DNA of 64,000 bases from an uncultured SAR116 cluster alpha proteobacterium (GCA_902622515.1 CACNQE010000003.1:124001-188000), one strand, 5' to 3'; shown: positions 53,545 to 64,000, counted from the first letter of the stretch. Program-made: numbers and translations. Notes: a model not told the origin generated them from the sequence alone.

Positions 53545-56500
53545 CAGACCGCGTCGACTTTATCGAAATCTGCCATTCTTAAATTAAATGCAGAGTCAAA
53601 TTCTCTAACAAAGGATAAATCGAAGTAAATTGTTAGGCTTTCCTGCAATGGGTCTGGGCCGCTAATTTGAGCGGTTTGAATATTATTTTCATCAACGTCT
53701 GATAATTCGATTTCGTGATTATCGTAGCCCACGAGTGTTACTCTATCACCCTCATAACGATTAAAGTCCTCTAATCGAACCTGGTAAATTTTCTCTAATG
53801 TTTCATTAATTTCTTCTGGATTAATTAAAACAAAATTATCTGAGCCTGCTCCCCCAAGAAGATAGTCTTCATCACCCACATTACCTCCAGTTGCAATTAA
53901 TGTATCATTTCCAAGACCGCCAATAAGTCTGTCACTTCCAGTATCTCCAAATAATACAGAATCTGTATCTTTTGCAACTAAGGTATCGTCATTTTTAGAG
54001 CCAGATAAACCAACATAAGCATCTGCTGAGCCTGCTAAATCTATTTTTTCGCCATTAGCAGGAACATTGATGTTCATAGCTCCAAGCTGGGTTTTATAGG
54101 CATAATCAAATTTTGCATCAGCAATAATACCTAAAGCATTGCCGATATCATCATAGGCAAAATCATCTCCAAAAAAGGCTTCTCGAGTTGCTTCTGAACC
54201 CGCAAGTGAAATAATTGACTGGTCGAAATCAAACTCAAATGCACTATTAAACGGATTTTCTGAGGTCACATCTATTTTTTCATCAAAACTAATCGCGTCT
54301 CTAATTTGTGTAATAGCTGTTTGTTCGTCAGCCGATAACGCATTAGTGTTTTCGATGATAACAAGCGAGGTGAGCATATTAGCGCCGACTTGTTTTTGAA
54401 TGGATATTTCATAATTACCTGATATTTGGTTTTTTGAAATAGATGCCTCTGAGGGCAATGAACCATCCTGACTTTTGCTTATTCCAAAACCAGTAAACGC
54501 TATAATATCACTTGGATTGAAATCTGTTATGACATCGGTTCCAGCGTCTCTTTCACCATCCTCATCAGAAACAGATATAATAAACGTATCATCTCCATCT
54601 GAACCAGTTAGAACATCATCACCTTTACCACCCAAGAGAATGTCTGAGCCAGCAGCACCTACTAAATAATCGTCACCACCCTTACCTGAGAAGGTAACAG
54701 AAGAGGTTTGGCCACCCTTCGCAACCATTGTATCATCTCCTGACGTGCCTACTATTGTCTCTATAGAAGAAATATCCCTATTTGTTACAGCAGAATTAGA
54801 AGTTGCCGTGCTTGGGTTAGATAAATAGAGTGTGCCTGCATTTAAATCTACAATTGCTTTTCCACCAGAAGCCACAGTATTGGTTAACGATAAAGTATCA
54901 TTACCTGCACCAGCATTAATGGAACCAGAGGAGCCACTAACAGGTATGATAATATCATCTCCACCACCAGCATCTATGTTTGACACCGTATTATCGACAA
55001 TCACATTATTATCTAATCCATGGGCAACCGCAAAATTATAGTTGAACTCCACAAATCTAGAGTAGGCATATCGTGTTGCAGCAGACTCCACAACAATTCC
55101 ATCAGGAATGCCAACTCTCGTTTTAAAATCAAGATTTTCAGTTCCTAATGCTGTTTCCGGTGAGAGCTTGATTACCGCTGTATCTAAATCAGAGGCTGAT
55201 AATCTAACACCATAAAGCGGTTCAGGATTATAATTTGTCGCTATTTCAAAAATCTGATTTGAAGGTATTGCAGCTCCATCTACTTCAATTGAAATATTTT
55301 GAGGCAATGAGACAAGTTCGAGTATATGATTTGCGTTCATTTCTGGAATACGAACAATATCTGTTACGTTCAATCCATTTGCCATTAAAGATGCAGCAGA
55401 AAGTTCTGCATCCGTTAAGTCTGTATTGAACCCAACATGAGGAACTGGAGGTGTGTCGCTTTGAATATCAATATTCTCGGACTCAAAACTTTGAGAACTT
55501 ATATTAGGCTTGTTTGCAATTGACACCTCTGCATTAATAGTTCTACTTCCAAAGCCGATTTCGGTTTTTGGAAGGGAAACGAGTGCTTTATCGACCGCTA
55601 CAAAATTATTTCCATCCCCTGCAATATAAATCTGGTATGCCGATGTTTTACCTACCTGTTGAGCTGCAAAAGTAGTTGACCCTATCGTTATTTCCGATCC
55701 GTCCACAATAGACGAGCCAGACAAAACTACTCCAACACTATCAGAAGAATTCACACTCGAAAATTCAGCTATAGAAATATTAAACTCTACGTTTTCACCA
55801 GTGTCGGTTCTTCCATCGTTAATAAGTGCTTCATCTAGTAGCTCTGAAGCTGTGCTATTCTCATAAATTTGAATTAAATCCGCGGCAGTATTAAACTCAA
55901 ACCCGATATTTGATGATTGAACCATCCCGCTCGCAGCATCTGTTTCACCAACACTTACAGTTATTGCTTCAACCAATACATCTGCGGTGCCTACAAAATT
56001 ACCCGTCTTTCTGAAAAGAGCATCTTGACCACCCGTGGAGAGTTGTTCTCTCGTTAAAGTAAGGGGCTCAGTGAATGGAATAAATTCAGTGGTACCTGCT
56101 GGCTTAATTTCTAAAAAGCTATTCTCTGCAATTTTTACTTCTAGTAATTCCTCGTTACCAGGGTCTGCAAGAGATATTAAGTCTGAAATAAGAAATTCGC
56201 TTTCTGAGACAATTAAATCTGAAGTAAAGCTAACACCATCAAGTGCCGGAATTACATCTACAAAAAATGACGAAGGCGCTGAATTTCCAGCATCATCAAT
56301 AGGAAATTTCTGAGCCAGTAAATTATTGTTTTCATCAAAATAAGAGGCCTTAGGAATAACGCTGAAATTTATATCTTGACTTCTATTCAACGCGGAGGCG
56401 TTTGCCGGGTCGGGGCCAAATATAACTCCTTGTGTTAATTGACCAGCATTTACGCTTAGAACACCGCCTGTCTCAACAAGCGTTGAACCACCTATCGGCG

Positions 56501-59500
56501 TAATTTGGAACCCTGATGGTATGCCGATAAATTCAATGTCAACGTTGTCAGGATTTATTCGACCATTCACAGAAGCAGCAATGTCGAAAATAGCCGTTTC
56601 TCCCTCAGTCAATGTAAATGTAGCTGATATAGGGCTTCCATCACTGGCCACTAACTCTGGTATAGAAAGAGGCGTACTAGATATGAATATTTGCTTTGAA
56701 ACAGACGCAGATAAACTATCTGGATTATCAATTGAAGCAGCTGATGCGTTTACACTGAAGGAGGGTTGCTCGTCAGATGTCTTTATTTCGATGCTGTTTA
56801 AAAAGGATGATATTTGAGTTTGAGTACCAGATAGTGTAACTGGTTCTGTTAAAAACTGACTAGATGAAGTGTCATAAAATCCTGAAGAGCCGTTAATTTC
56901 AATAAACTCTGAGGAGAGAGTAAGGGTAAGCTCCAACGATTCATCAGAATCTATCGGTGATAAAGCCTTGATAATGGATGACAAAACAACAGACTGACTG
57001 CCAAAGATAGCCGTACCGGATACGCTAAAGCTATCCGCGTCAATACCATCACTTATACCCTCCACCGTAAACGCTTGAGAAGCTTCATCTATTTTTGATT
57101 TTGAAGTGTCTTCCACTTCGATTGTAACGGCCTCTGCCCTTACAACAATATTACCGTCAAAATACTGTGGTGTTTTTATATTGCCTGTAATATTTACAGA
57201 CTTTAGCCCGGCGTTGTTTGTTATTTGATAGAAACTCTCATCCAGCTGAAGGCTATACCCATTGAAACCACTATCGGTAACACCAGTAAATTTAATTTCG
57301 CTCCCATTCGTCGAAATGAACGATGGCGCAGTATCTAATCCATTTCCAGACACAAATAATGTTACGGTACCAACTTCTTCTGAGCCGTCAGTATCTTTGG
57401 GATTAATTGAGATATTCACCGGAACTAATCCTGTGGCTTCAGTGATCGTTGTGCCCGCACTATCTATTAAAACGTCTGACCCTTGAGCAACCGCTCCTAT
57501 AGTAAAGTTTAGAGGTATATTATCAATTATACTCTCGCTTGAGCCATCTATTGACTTTGCTGATGCCTTAAGCTTGAAATCACCACTTAAATAAGCTGGA
57601 ACTGTGACCGATAAATCACCGGCATAAATTGGGTATGGTAGGGTTATGGTCCCACCTGATGATAGAATATAGCTGTTTCCATTTAGCGAAAATGTTAGAT
57701 CAGGATAAGTACTGGAGGCATCTGCTGCCTCAATTGTAACTTGAACATCTTCACCAATATCCGTTTTCTCAACGCTAAATTCATCAAAAATAATGGTAAC
57801 AGGAGAAGCTGCCTCAAGACCTTCCTCTGCGGATTGAGAGACATTTACCTCAAGTCTGTCAGCTACAGCTTCAACTTGCACTGTTACTTCTCGGCTTACA
57901 GTCCTTGTATCGCCTGTCATCGCATCAATCAATGCAGTCGCTGAAATTTCTAATTCTAAATCGCCAGAGAAATCTTCCCTTGTAAAAATTCTCAATCTTT
58001 CAAGAACTTCGGTAGGTGCTGTGGTTGTTCCATCCCAAATGGTAAGCCAGGTTTCAGTAGGCTCACCCTCCAGACGCGCTCCTTGTGATAAGTTAAAATA
58101 CGTTCCTGCATGCTTGGCGCGAACAGCAACTAAAATATTTTCGGGCAATGTTTCACCAGCACTCAGATTAAATTCAGTTGCCCAATTACTTGTTCCTTCA
58201 TTGAAAATGCTTGAAATATCAAAGCCATTTTCTTCATCTTCAAAATAAGTTGTATCCGTAGCGACCGAATTATTTAATGTAACTGCATCCATTGCCCCAG
58301 TTAATGAAGAAGTACTATTTATTGGTAACCAGATATCAAACATAGAAGAATTAGCAGTGAATGCACCAACATCCGATGATTGATTCCCTGTAGAGTCTAA
58401 ATGAGCAAAATTACCCGAAATAGCTCCTGATGTTGTGCTTCCTGCTATCAGGACGTTATCTTGTTCTACGTTTGTCTCAGAGTACTTTTTTAAATCAATT
58501 TCAAGGGATGTAATTTTTGCTAGCTCTTCAAAAGATGCATCACCCAAACCATTGGATGCTTCGTCAAACCATAAAAATGCTTTTTTATTCGTGTATGTTT
58601 CTATATCCGCGAGACTTAGCATACCATCAGTTGATATTGCTAATAAATCATTGACCGCATCTGTGCTTGCATTTCCCTCGCCCGAACCGGTGCTGTATCT
58701 GTCAAAATATTCCGTAATTAGATTACTTCCATCAATTTTTACTGAGCCAGAAGTAAGAGTTGGTATCCCATTTTGGTCGACATCAAGCAAGACAACAAAT
58801 CCGTCATTCGTTCCATTTGACGATAACCAGCCTACATTATCGGTATCTCCATCCGCATCAATATCGAAATCAACCGAAGGTAGAAAATCTAAACCATCGC
58901 CATCTACATCAATAACAATCGGGTCGGCAAGTGCGGAAGCCCCTGTTGAATTAGATACAAAATCAATTGCAAAACTATCATCAGAAGCTTGGTTAGTAAT
59001 ACCAATTTTATCGACCGAAAATGCCTGGAATGTTACATTTGTTAGTGCCGCGTTAGAGGTCAAAGTAATTTCATCAAGGCTCGTCAAATCAGCATCTTGG
59101 TAAAAATCCTCCATTGAGAATACAAATACACCATCCACGTCTGCAGGAGCACCGATTGTATTTCCAGCAGAATTTGTAAAGGTAGCTCCTGTTGCACCCG
59201 TTACAAGAACACTAACGAGATCCGTTGAATTTCCATCGTGATTAGTAAAATCAATTGTAAACTTGTTATTGGTTGCATCAGTATGTGCCAAAGTAAAGGC
59301 TGGCTTTGTTGCAGGCTGCAAAAATTCAACATTTAATGCCTTACTACCACCATCTGTGGCAAAATCCATTGATGTATCGTCGCCGTTGATTACTTTTGCG
59401 CCGTTGATTACGGATAATTCTGTTGCAAATGGCGTGTTAGCTGTTTCGAAGCCTCTATCAACACTAACCGCCTCGACTATAAAATCATCGTCAAATGCTC

Positions 59501-62500
59501 CATCTGATGCCGGGCGCGAAATTTGTAAATTTGATAAGTCAGACGCCTTTATAATAAAAAAGTTATTAGTGCCATCATTGTGGAATACAATATCATCTCC
59601 ATATTGATAATTGCCATCAGTAGTAAGAGAGGCATTTGTTACCCCGCTCTCTTCACTGAAGTATGAACTTCCATTGATTAAATAAGCAAAATCATAAACG
59701 GAGCCTGAAGCACCCGAAGAATCGGTTTGGGGAGCTGAAACCTTAATAAACAAACTCTCAGACCCATCTGTATCCTCTAGAGCCGCTGTCGCCGGTATTT
59801 TTACAACTGTTTTATCAGCAAACTCAGCAGGCACCGAATCATTTACTAATCCACGAACTTTCGTATCCATTGAGAGAATAGGGGCATCCGCGTCAGCACT
59901 TATTTTAATACTTGTCGAAAATTCACCGACGTCTGCTGGAACAAGATCTGAGACCTCACCAGTTGGCTCTCTCGAGAAAGCCTTAACATAAAAAGACGAA
60001 TTAGGAAGATCCGCATCGCTCTTTAGCGTAACAAAAGCGTTTAGCGCTTCTGCCTCAGATAATTCAATCGTGCCAGCGCTATCGACCACGCGCCCAAGAC
60101 TTGCTCCTGATGAGTCAACTACCGACAGACCAAGAACAGTTAGATCATATAATCTAAAAAAGATAATTTCGTCAGTATCATTATTCTGTATCGAGGCATT
60201 ACCTTCAAAAAGTTTCTGTAATGACAGAGCCTGATCTTCAACCCCAGATGTAAAATCTAAATCAGCAGCTGGAATTGAAAAAGTTACACCATCTGCCTCT
60301 GGTTGATAGTCATGAGAGTGAGTAATCGGATTACTTAATGAAGCAAGTTCAATTCCGTTACCATCTAGAGCTCGAACATTAATAGACACGTCAAGGTTTG
60401 ATTTAAAGTTCCCATTACCAGGGTTTATAACTAAAGAGTTAATTTTTGTTAATGCCTCAGTAGTATCAGCAACAGCGCCTAAACCAACGTCTAATACAAA
60501 TCTTTTTGCAGACACACCCTCTATCGTTACATTATGAGATGAATGCGTTAGCGTCACCGGATCAGTCAGATTTTGAAGCTCTGTTATAAGATTAGTCATT
60601 GAGGAAAAAGTACCAGAGCTAATTGTTCCAAGCTCTAATGTACTCTGAATATTAGAAAAATTATCCGATGTTATATCAACAATGACTTGTAAGTCTGCAT
60701 TTTCACCAATTGCATTGACTTGCATCCCCAATGCGACATTATCGCCTTCAACTGGATCAGAAACAACGGCCTTTGCAACGTCCAGTCCATAAGCCCCACC
60801 AATATCTAGAGAAAAAGAAACTGTTGTTCCAGTAGACGCAGTCACCCCATCTGCTTTGGATATAATAACGGCCCTTGTATCTTCAAAAAGGCCAAACTGG
60901 CTTTGAATAAGAGCTTCCGTTCCAGTAAATGCCACTGCTTTACTAGATGAGCTATCTACAACAAAGCTTACCTTTCCACCTGATACATTTGTAAGATTAC
61001 CATCTATATACACCGATATTCCATCTGGAAGGTTTGCCAGCTGTATGGTTCTTGTTTCGCTTAAGTCTCCGCCATTTATTGAAAAGAATTTCGTTTTAGC
61101 ATTTGCAAGGTTTTCAACAACAGATAAAATGCCTGATTCCAATGTTGTTGCAATGGCATCAGCAGTGTCTGATATTACAATTGTACCTGCATCGCTTCCA
61201 CTCTCTGATACTGGTAAAACCTCAACCACTTGGTCAGTAATTTCCGATACATCAGAAAAACGCCCATTACCAGCAGTAGAAATAAGTTTATAGCTTAAAT
61301 TCAAACTACCGTTGAAGTTCGTTGGAGCGGAAATAAAAGCAGAACTTAAGTCTAAAACCTGAACAAAAGGATATTTAAAATTACCGTCAGAAGAGACCAC
61401 TAAGTCAGTAATTATTGTATTGCCGGAAGCGTCAACATCGTGGAGCTTAAAACCAGTCTGCTCAACCCCAGAGAGTTTTACAAAAAATCTCTCTGATATT
61501 GCAGTTGATGTCGTTTCTACATAATCAGTCTGGCCGGCAATGCTAAGTGTGTTGTCTTCATCCACAGATGTAACAGCCGAAGCAGAAATTGCTAGTTCCT
61601 GGAAGCTTGGTTCCATGGAAAGCTTAATTACACCATGACCTTGGTTATTATCATTTGCCGCGATATAGTTTATTCTTAACTCTTCAATAGCGTCGGACGA
61701 ACCTGTTATTTGAAGATTCCCATTGCTATTAATATTTAAAATAAGGTCCGAGCCGTCTGATAAGCTATATGGACCAGCAGCTTTAATGGAGGGGCCATGT
61801 GTGCCAGCATCCTCGTCATTATTAATTTTAGTTCCATCCTGTCTTTTAATATAAAACTGGTCCGAGTTATTTGGATTTGATTCAATCACATAAAGAGAGG
61901 GAGCAAGTGGATGCGCAGATGCCAAGGCTTGCTTTAAATTTTCGACCATATCTAAAGAGGTGTCTGTCCTTTGAAAAACAACGGTAAAATGATCAATCGT
62001 AACTTTTACAAACCCATTTAAATTATCTGGCAAGCTGGTTTTATCAAAGTAATAAGTTGTCTCATCTCGATTTATTGGGTTGCCCTCTGGGTCAGTTAAA
62101 GGATTTCCTTCTGGGTCCGTATCTTGGACTGAGACTGTATCAATATTGGAAGCATATAAACTTGTATAATCGCTTGGTGCAAAAAGAGGCTCAACGGCAA
62201 TTAATTTTAATTCCCCAGTTCCAAGATTTTTATCATTGCTCAGGATAGTCGAACTTAAAATTTCCGTTGGCGTGTTACTGGCAATGATTGAAACATTATC
62301 AACACCAGTTATCATTCCTCCGCCGGAAGCTGCCTGCTGTTGAATATTTTGCTTATATACATCTAGAAAGTTAGCTTTCACGGACGCTGCATCACGATAT
62401 TGATTCAAAGCAGATGCTATATCTGCTGAATTGACCGTAGGGTCTAGCCTTCCAATTGTTCTAAAATTGCTAACTAAGTCGTCCTGCGATATTAGAGCCG

Positions 62501-64000
62501 CAGCCTTTGCATCGTCTGATAATTCAAAAACGGCTGTAGAATTTGTGTCTGGGATATATTCACCAATCAACGAATTTACAGTTACAATGTTTGAGGCCGC
62601 GTATTCAGCAAGCGTAATATCAGCACCGCCGTCAGGATTCGCTACTGTGGTTGTGCCATAATCTGGAAATAACTCAGTCAAAAGTGTTGTGAAAACCGCA
62701 GAGTCACCTCCTGATGCGCCAATTAAATCTGATAAATCAGAAATATTGGAAATTGCCTCTATTACCCTTTCAATCGCAGTTGTAGTATCGACACCCTGCT
62801 CTTCGGCAAGAGCAACCATTGAATTAACTACGGCAAAGATTTGCTGAGCTTGAAGAAGAACTCTTCCGGCGGTAACAGTGTCTCCTGTGGCTTCTTCAAT
62901 GGCAGCCACGGGATCGTAACTATCAAGCGTAATATCGCCTGAGATACCTAATGCGGTTAAAATTGCTGTCGCATCAACACCATATGCGGAAAGAAGCGTC
63001 AAGGGAGTAACCGTAACTTCTGTAGTGTCGGTCACATCACTTAAGCTAATAACCATGGTATCAACTTCAGCACCCGTTTCTATATCAACGCCACCATCGA
63101 TAACAATTTGACCGGTGGAGCCCACTCCATCTAGTTCGAAAGTACCATCATTATTTGTAGTTGAATAAACCTCTCCACTATTAAGAATACCGTCGCTATT
63201 TGCATCCCACCAAACCGTTGCACCACTGACGTATCCGTCAATTCCAATACCAGATATTAATCGTGAAGCCGCTCCGCTACCAATTGCAGAAAGCAATCCG
63301 CCGCCGCCGCCGCCGCCGCCACCAAACCCGAGAAGTCCAAGAAGACCATAAGAATTGAAACCACCTTCTTCAGCCTCTGCAAGGATAATATCCTCATTTG
63401 TTTTAGGTTGTTCAATTGCTTTTTCTTCGCCTTTTTTTGCAATTAAAATCTCTAATTCTTCTGCGAACAACTGCTGCATTTTTTCAAGAAATTTATCTGC
63501 GGCATTTTGCATTCGTTCCAATGCGTCCTGATATGTATCTTCGACATCTATCTCAAGCTCAATTTGACTTTCTGATGTTGCAATAGATGCTTGAGAAAGA
63601 TAGTCGGTAATTGATCCGTCAATATTATTTAAATCTAGTGACCAAGAACCATTTTCATCCTCATTGACATTTAGTTTATTTTTTGTGGATACGAGTTTTT
63701 GTTTAACCTCTTCCTTATTATCTGGGTTTAGCAGGAAGGACCTTACATTAGTCACAAGGCCGGATAGGTACAAAGTCTCGGCAGACATGCCAGCGATTGG
63801 AGTAAGAATCTCTCTTGCTAAATCTTTAGTAAGTTTAGGTAGTTTTAATTCACTAGTTTCGAGGTTCAGTGCCTGAGTAGGTGAAACCCTGTTTGATAAT
63901 ATAGCTAAACAAGCAACAAGACCAAAGGTGTCTGCAACAGTTAACCCTGGAAGGTTTCCTATTCCTCCTGCCTTTGGCCTGCCCTCAGCATTCTTGTTAC
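53544..64000 (-). CDS. Giant RTX-type adhesin secreted by the type I system, N-terminus beyond window
   Basis: The frame ends at 53544 and stays open to the right edge, past the first ATG at 63788, which has no ribosome-binding site, so the true start lies outside and at least 3484 residues are visible. An acidic N-terminal part leads to a run of nine glycines (about 63298-63323), a common feature after the retention module of LapA-like adhesins. Then come the Ca-binding-like ATVWWDANSDGILNSGEVYS, long beta-sandwich-like repeats, a DVDGDGLDFLPSVDFDIDAD segment at about 58860-58920 and, near the end, RTX nonapeptides (GGKGDDVLTGSDGDDTF; GGLGNDTLIATGG; GGAGSDNF). The last 200 residues hold the secretion signal. 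It should fold outside the cell with calcium and mediate attachment. Confidence 0.93.
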   Translation of the reverse strand, partial: NKNAEGRPKAGGIGNLPGLTVADTFGLVACLAILSNRVSPTQALNLETSELKLPKLTKDLAREILTPIAGMSAETLYLSGLVTNVRSFLLNPDNKEEVKQKLVSTKNKLNVNEDENGSWSLDLNNIDGSITDYLSQASIATSESQIELEIDVEDTYQDALERMQNAADKFLEKMQQLFAEELEILIAKKGEEKAIEQPKTNEDIILAEAEEGGFNSYGLLGLLGFGGGGGGGGGLLSAIGSGAASRLISGIGIDGYVSGATVWWDANSDGILNSGEVYSTTNNDGTFELDGVGSTGQIVIDGGVDIETGAEVDTMVISLSDVTDTTEVTVTPLTLLSAYGVDATAILTALGISGDITLDSYDPVAAIEEATGDTVTAGRVLLQAQQIFAVVNSMVALAEEQGVDTTTAIERVIEAISNISDLSDLIGASGGDSAVFTTLLTELFPDYGTTTVANPDGGADITLAEYAASNIVTVNSLIGEYIPDTNSTAVFELSDDAKAAALISQDDLVSNFRTIGRLDPTVNSADIASALNQYRDAASVKANFLDVYKQNIQQQAASGGGMITGVDNVSIIASNTPTEILSSTILSNDKNLGTGELKLIAVEPLFAPSDYTSLYASNIDTVSVQDTDPEGNPLTDPEGNPINRDETTYYFDKTSLPDNLNGFVKVTIDHFTVVFQRTDTSLDMVENLKQALASAHPLAPSLYVIESNPNNSDQFYIKRQDGTKINNDEDAGTHGPSIKAAGPYSLSDGSDLILNINSNGNLQITGSSDAIEELRINYIAANDNNQGHGVIKLSMEPSFQELAISASAVTSVDEDNTLSIAGQTDYVETTSTAISERFFVKLSGVEQTGFKLHDVDASGNTIITDLVVSSDGNFKYPFVQVLDLSSAFISAPTNFNGSLNLSYKLISTAGNGRFSDVSEITDQVVEVLPVSESGSDAGTIVISDTADAIATTLESGILSVVENLANAKTKFFSINGGDLSETRTIQLANLPDGISVYIDGNLTNVSGGKVSFVVDSSSSKAVAFTGTEALIQSQFGLFEDTRAVIISKADGVTASTGTTVSFSLDIGGAYGLDVAKAVVSDPVEGDNVALGMQVNAIGENADLQVIVDITSDNFSNIQSTLELGTISSGTFSSMTNLITELQNLTDPVTLTHSSHNVTIEGVSAKRFVLDVGLGAVADTTEALTKINSLVINPGNGNFKSNLDVSINVRALDGNGIELASLSNPITHSHDYQPEADGVTFSIPAADLDFTSGVEDQALSLQKLFEGNASIQNNDTDEIIFFRLYDLTVLGLSVVDSSGASLGRVVDSAGTIELSEAEALNAFVTLKSDADLPNSSFYVKAFSREPTGEVSDLVPADVGEFSTSIKISADADAPILSMDTKVRGLVNDSVPAEFADKTVVKIPATAALEDTDGSESLFIKVSAPQTDSSGASGSVYDFAYLINGSSYFSEESGVTNASLTTDGNYQYGDDIVFHNDGTNNFFIIKASDLSNLQISRPASDGAFDDDFIVEAVSVDRGFETANTPFATELSVINGAKVINGDDTSMDFATDGGSKALNVEFLQPATKPAFTLAHTDATNNKFTIDFTNHDGNSTDLVSVLVTGATGATFTNSAGNTIGAPADVDGVFVFSMEDFYQDADLTSLDEITLTSNAALTNVTFQAFSVDKIGITNQASDDSFAIDFVSNSTGASALADPIVIDVDGDGLDFLPSVDFDIDADGDTDNVGWLSSNGTNDGFVVLLDVDQNGIPTLTSGSVKIDGSNLITEYFDRYSTGSGEGNASTDAVNDLLAISTDGMLSLADIETYTNKKAFLWFDEASNGLGDASFEELAKITSLEIDLKKYSETNVEQDNVLIAGSTTSGAISGNFAHLDSTGNQSSDVGAFTANSSMFDIWLPINSTSSLTGAMDAVTLNNSVATDTTYFEDEENGFDISSIFNEGTSNWATEFNLSAGETLPENILVAVRAKHAGTYFNLSQGARLEGEPTETWLTIWDGTTTAPTEVLERLRIFTREDFSGDLELEISATALIDAMTGDTRTVSREVTVQVEAVADRLEVNVSQSAEEGLEAASPVTIIFDEFSVEKTDIGEDVQVTIEAADASSTYPDLTFSLNGNSYILSSGGTITLPYPIYAGDLSVTVPAYLSGDFKLKASAKSIDGSSESIIDNIPLNFTIGAVAQGSDVLIDSAGTTITEATGLVPVNISINPKDTDGSEEVGTVTLFVSGNGLDTAPSFISTNGSEIKFTGVTDSGFNGYSLQLDESFYQITNNAGLKSVNITGNIKTPQYFDGNIVVRAEAVTIEVEDTSKSKIDEASQAFTVEGISDGIDADSFSVSGTAIFGSQSVVLSSIIKALSPIDSDESLELTLTLSSEFIEINGSSGFYDTSSSQFLTEPVTLSGTQTQISSFLNSIEIKTSDEQPSFSVNASAASIDNPDSLSASVSKQIFISSTPLSIPELVASDGSPISATFTLTEGETAIFDIAASVNGRINPDNVDIEFIGIPSGFQITPIGGSTLVETGGVLSVNAGQLTQGVIFGPDPANASALNRSQDINFSVIPKASYFDENNNLLAQKFPIDDAGNSAPSSFFVDVIPALDGVSFTSDLIVSESEFLISDLISLADPGNEELLEVKIAENSFLEIKPAGTTEFIPFTEPLTLTREQLSTGGQDALFRKTGNFVGTADVLVEAITVSVGETDAASGMVQSSNIGFEFNTAADLIQIYENSTASELLDEALINDGRTDTGENVEFNISIAEFSSVNSSDSVGVVLSGSSIVDGSEITIGSTTFAAQQVGKTSAYQIYIAGDGNNFVAVDKALVSLPKTEIGFGSRTINAEVSIANKPNISSQSFESENIDIQSDTPPVPHVGFNTDLTDAELSAASLMANGLNVTDIVRIPEMNANHILELVSLPQNISIEVDGAAIPSNQIFEIATNYNPEPLYGVRLSASDLDTAVIKLSPETALGTENLDFKTRVGIPDGIVVESAATRYAYSRFVEFNYNFAVAHGLDNNVIVDNTVSNIDAGGGDDIIIPVSGSSGSINAGAGNDTLSLTNTVASGGKAIVDLNAGTLYLSNPSTATSNSAVTNRDISSIETIVGTSGDDTMVAKGGQTSSVTFSGKGGDDYLVGAAGSDILLGGKGDDVLTGSDGDDTFIISVSDEDGERDAGTDVITDFNPSDIIAFTGFGISKSQDGSLPSEASISKNQISGNYEISIQKQVGANMLTSLVIIENTNALSADEQTAITQIRDAISFDEKIDVTSENPFNSAFEFDFDQSIISLAGSEATREAFFGDDFAYDDIGNALGIIADAKFDYAYKTQLGAMNINVPANGEKIDLAGSADAYVGLSGSKNDDTLVAKDTDSVLFGDTGSDRLIGGLGNDTLIATGGNVGDEDYLLGGAGSDNFVLINPEEINETLEKIYQVRLEDFNRYEGDRVTLVGYDNHEIELSDVDENNIQTAQISGPDPLQESLTIYFDLSFVREFDSAFNLRMADFDKVDAV
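63298..63323 (-). repeat. CGG/GGC trinucleotide run coding nine glycines in the adhesin
   Basis: Seven uninterrupted CCG units on the plus strand followed by CCA encode a glycine run between FGFGG-like flanks and LLSAIGSGAASRL. A slip by one unit would lengthen or shorten the linker by one glycine without breaking the frame. Confidence 0.9.

Noticed and set aside
58435-59103. 222-codon open frame on the plus strand opposite the adhesin gene, and similar long antisense frames across 54-63 kb
   Set aside because: The adhesin frame on the minus strand has clear domains and composition; the opposite frames are by-products of its Ser/Thr/Asp-rich codon use and have no ribosome-binding sites or family motifs.
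1-64000. rRNA, tRNA and CRISPR loci
   Set aside because: I saw no conserved rRNA blocks, no convincing tRNA cloverleaf and no short spaced repeats while reading, though a short tRNA could be missed without a covariance search.

Overview
The window is AT-rich bacterial DNA carrying a complete type I secretion operon, two tripartite tricarboxylate transporter (TTT) systems and a large polysaccharide locus. The mix of Bug-type periplasmic binding proteins, TTT permeases, a fused CysN/CysC and a giant RTX adhesin points to a Gram-negative proteobacterium, most likely a free-living marine alphaproteobacterium. That placement is an inference from gene content; no rRNA or tRNA gene was seen.

Region 1 (1-15.3 kb) is a catabolic and uptake island: a GMC oxidoreductase cut by the window edge, two LVIVD-type beta-propeller paralogues bracketing two TTT systems (gene order C-A-B, then C-B-A), a cupin, a TauE/SafE-like permease, a ketopantoate-reductase-like enzyme overlapping an oxalate-CoA-ligase-like AMP-forming ligase, a CobW-type GTPase and one unrecognised gene. 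The space behind each binding-protein gene holds a strong hairpin, which would let the binding protein be made in excess over the membrane subunits.

Region 2 (15.3-48 kb) makes and decorates a surface polysaccharide. It encodes glycosyltransferases, three small methyltransferases, GDP-mannose synthesis (manB, manC), UDP-Gal (galE), PAPS for sulfation (cysD, cysNC), UDP-ManNAcA (wecB, wecC), a CMP-sugar cassette (SDR, SMP-30-like lactonase, GT2, NeuA-like cytidylyltransferase, 2-hydroxyacid dehydrogenase), a 1498-residue multidomain methyltransferase/glycosyltransferase and a heparinase II/III-type lyase. The spaces between genes are full of debris. Diverged fragments of manB, cysD, the dehydrogenase, the SDR leader and probably galE lie in an order showing that a unit [leader - CMP-sugar cassette - manB - cysNC - cysD - galE - manC] was duplicated in tandem. 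The two copies then lost different genes: unit 1 keeps the CMP-sugar cassette, galE and an intact manC, while unit 2 keeps cysNC and cysD and has a manC broken by one stop codon.

Region 3 (47.9-64 kb, minus strand) is a five-gene type I secretion operon: an RTX adhesin of more than 3480 residues whose reading frame runs off the right edge, then a TolC-like outer-membrane protein, an LssB/LapB-type ABC exporter, an HlyD-type adaptor and a small protein I do not recognise. The genes overlap or nearly touch, suggesting one transcript. Surface polysaccharide and giant adhesin side by side suggest an attachment or cell-surface island.
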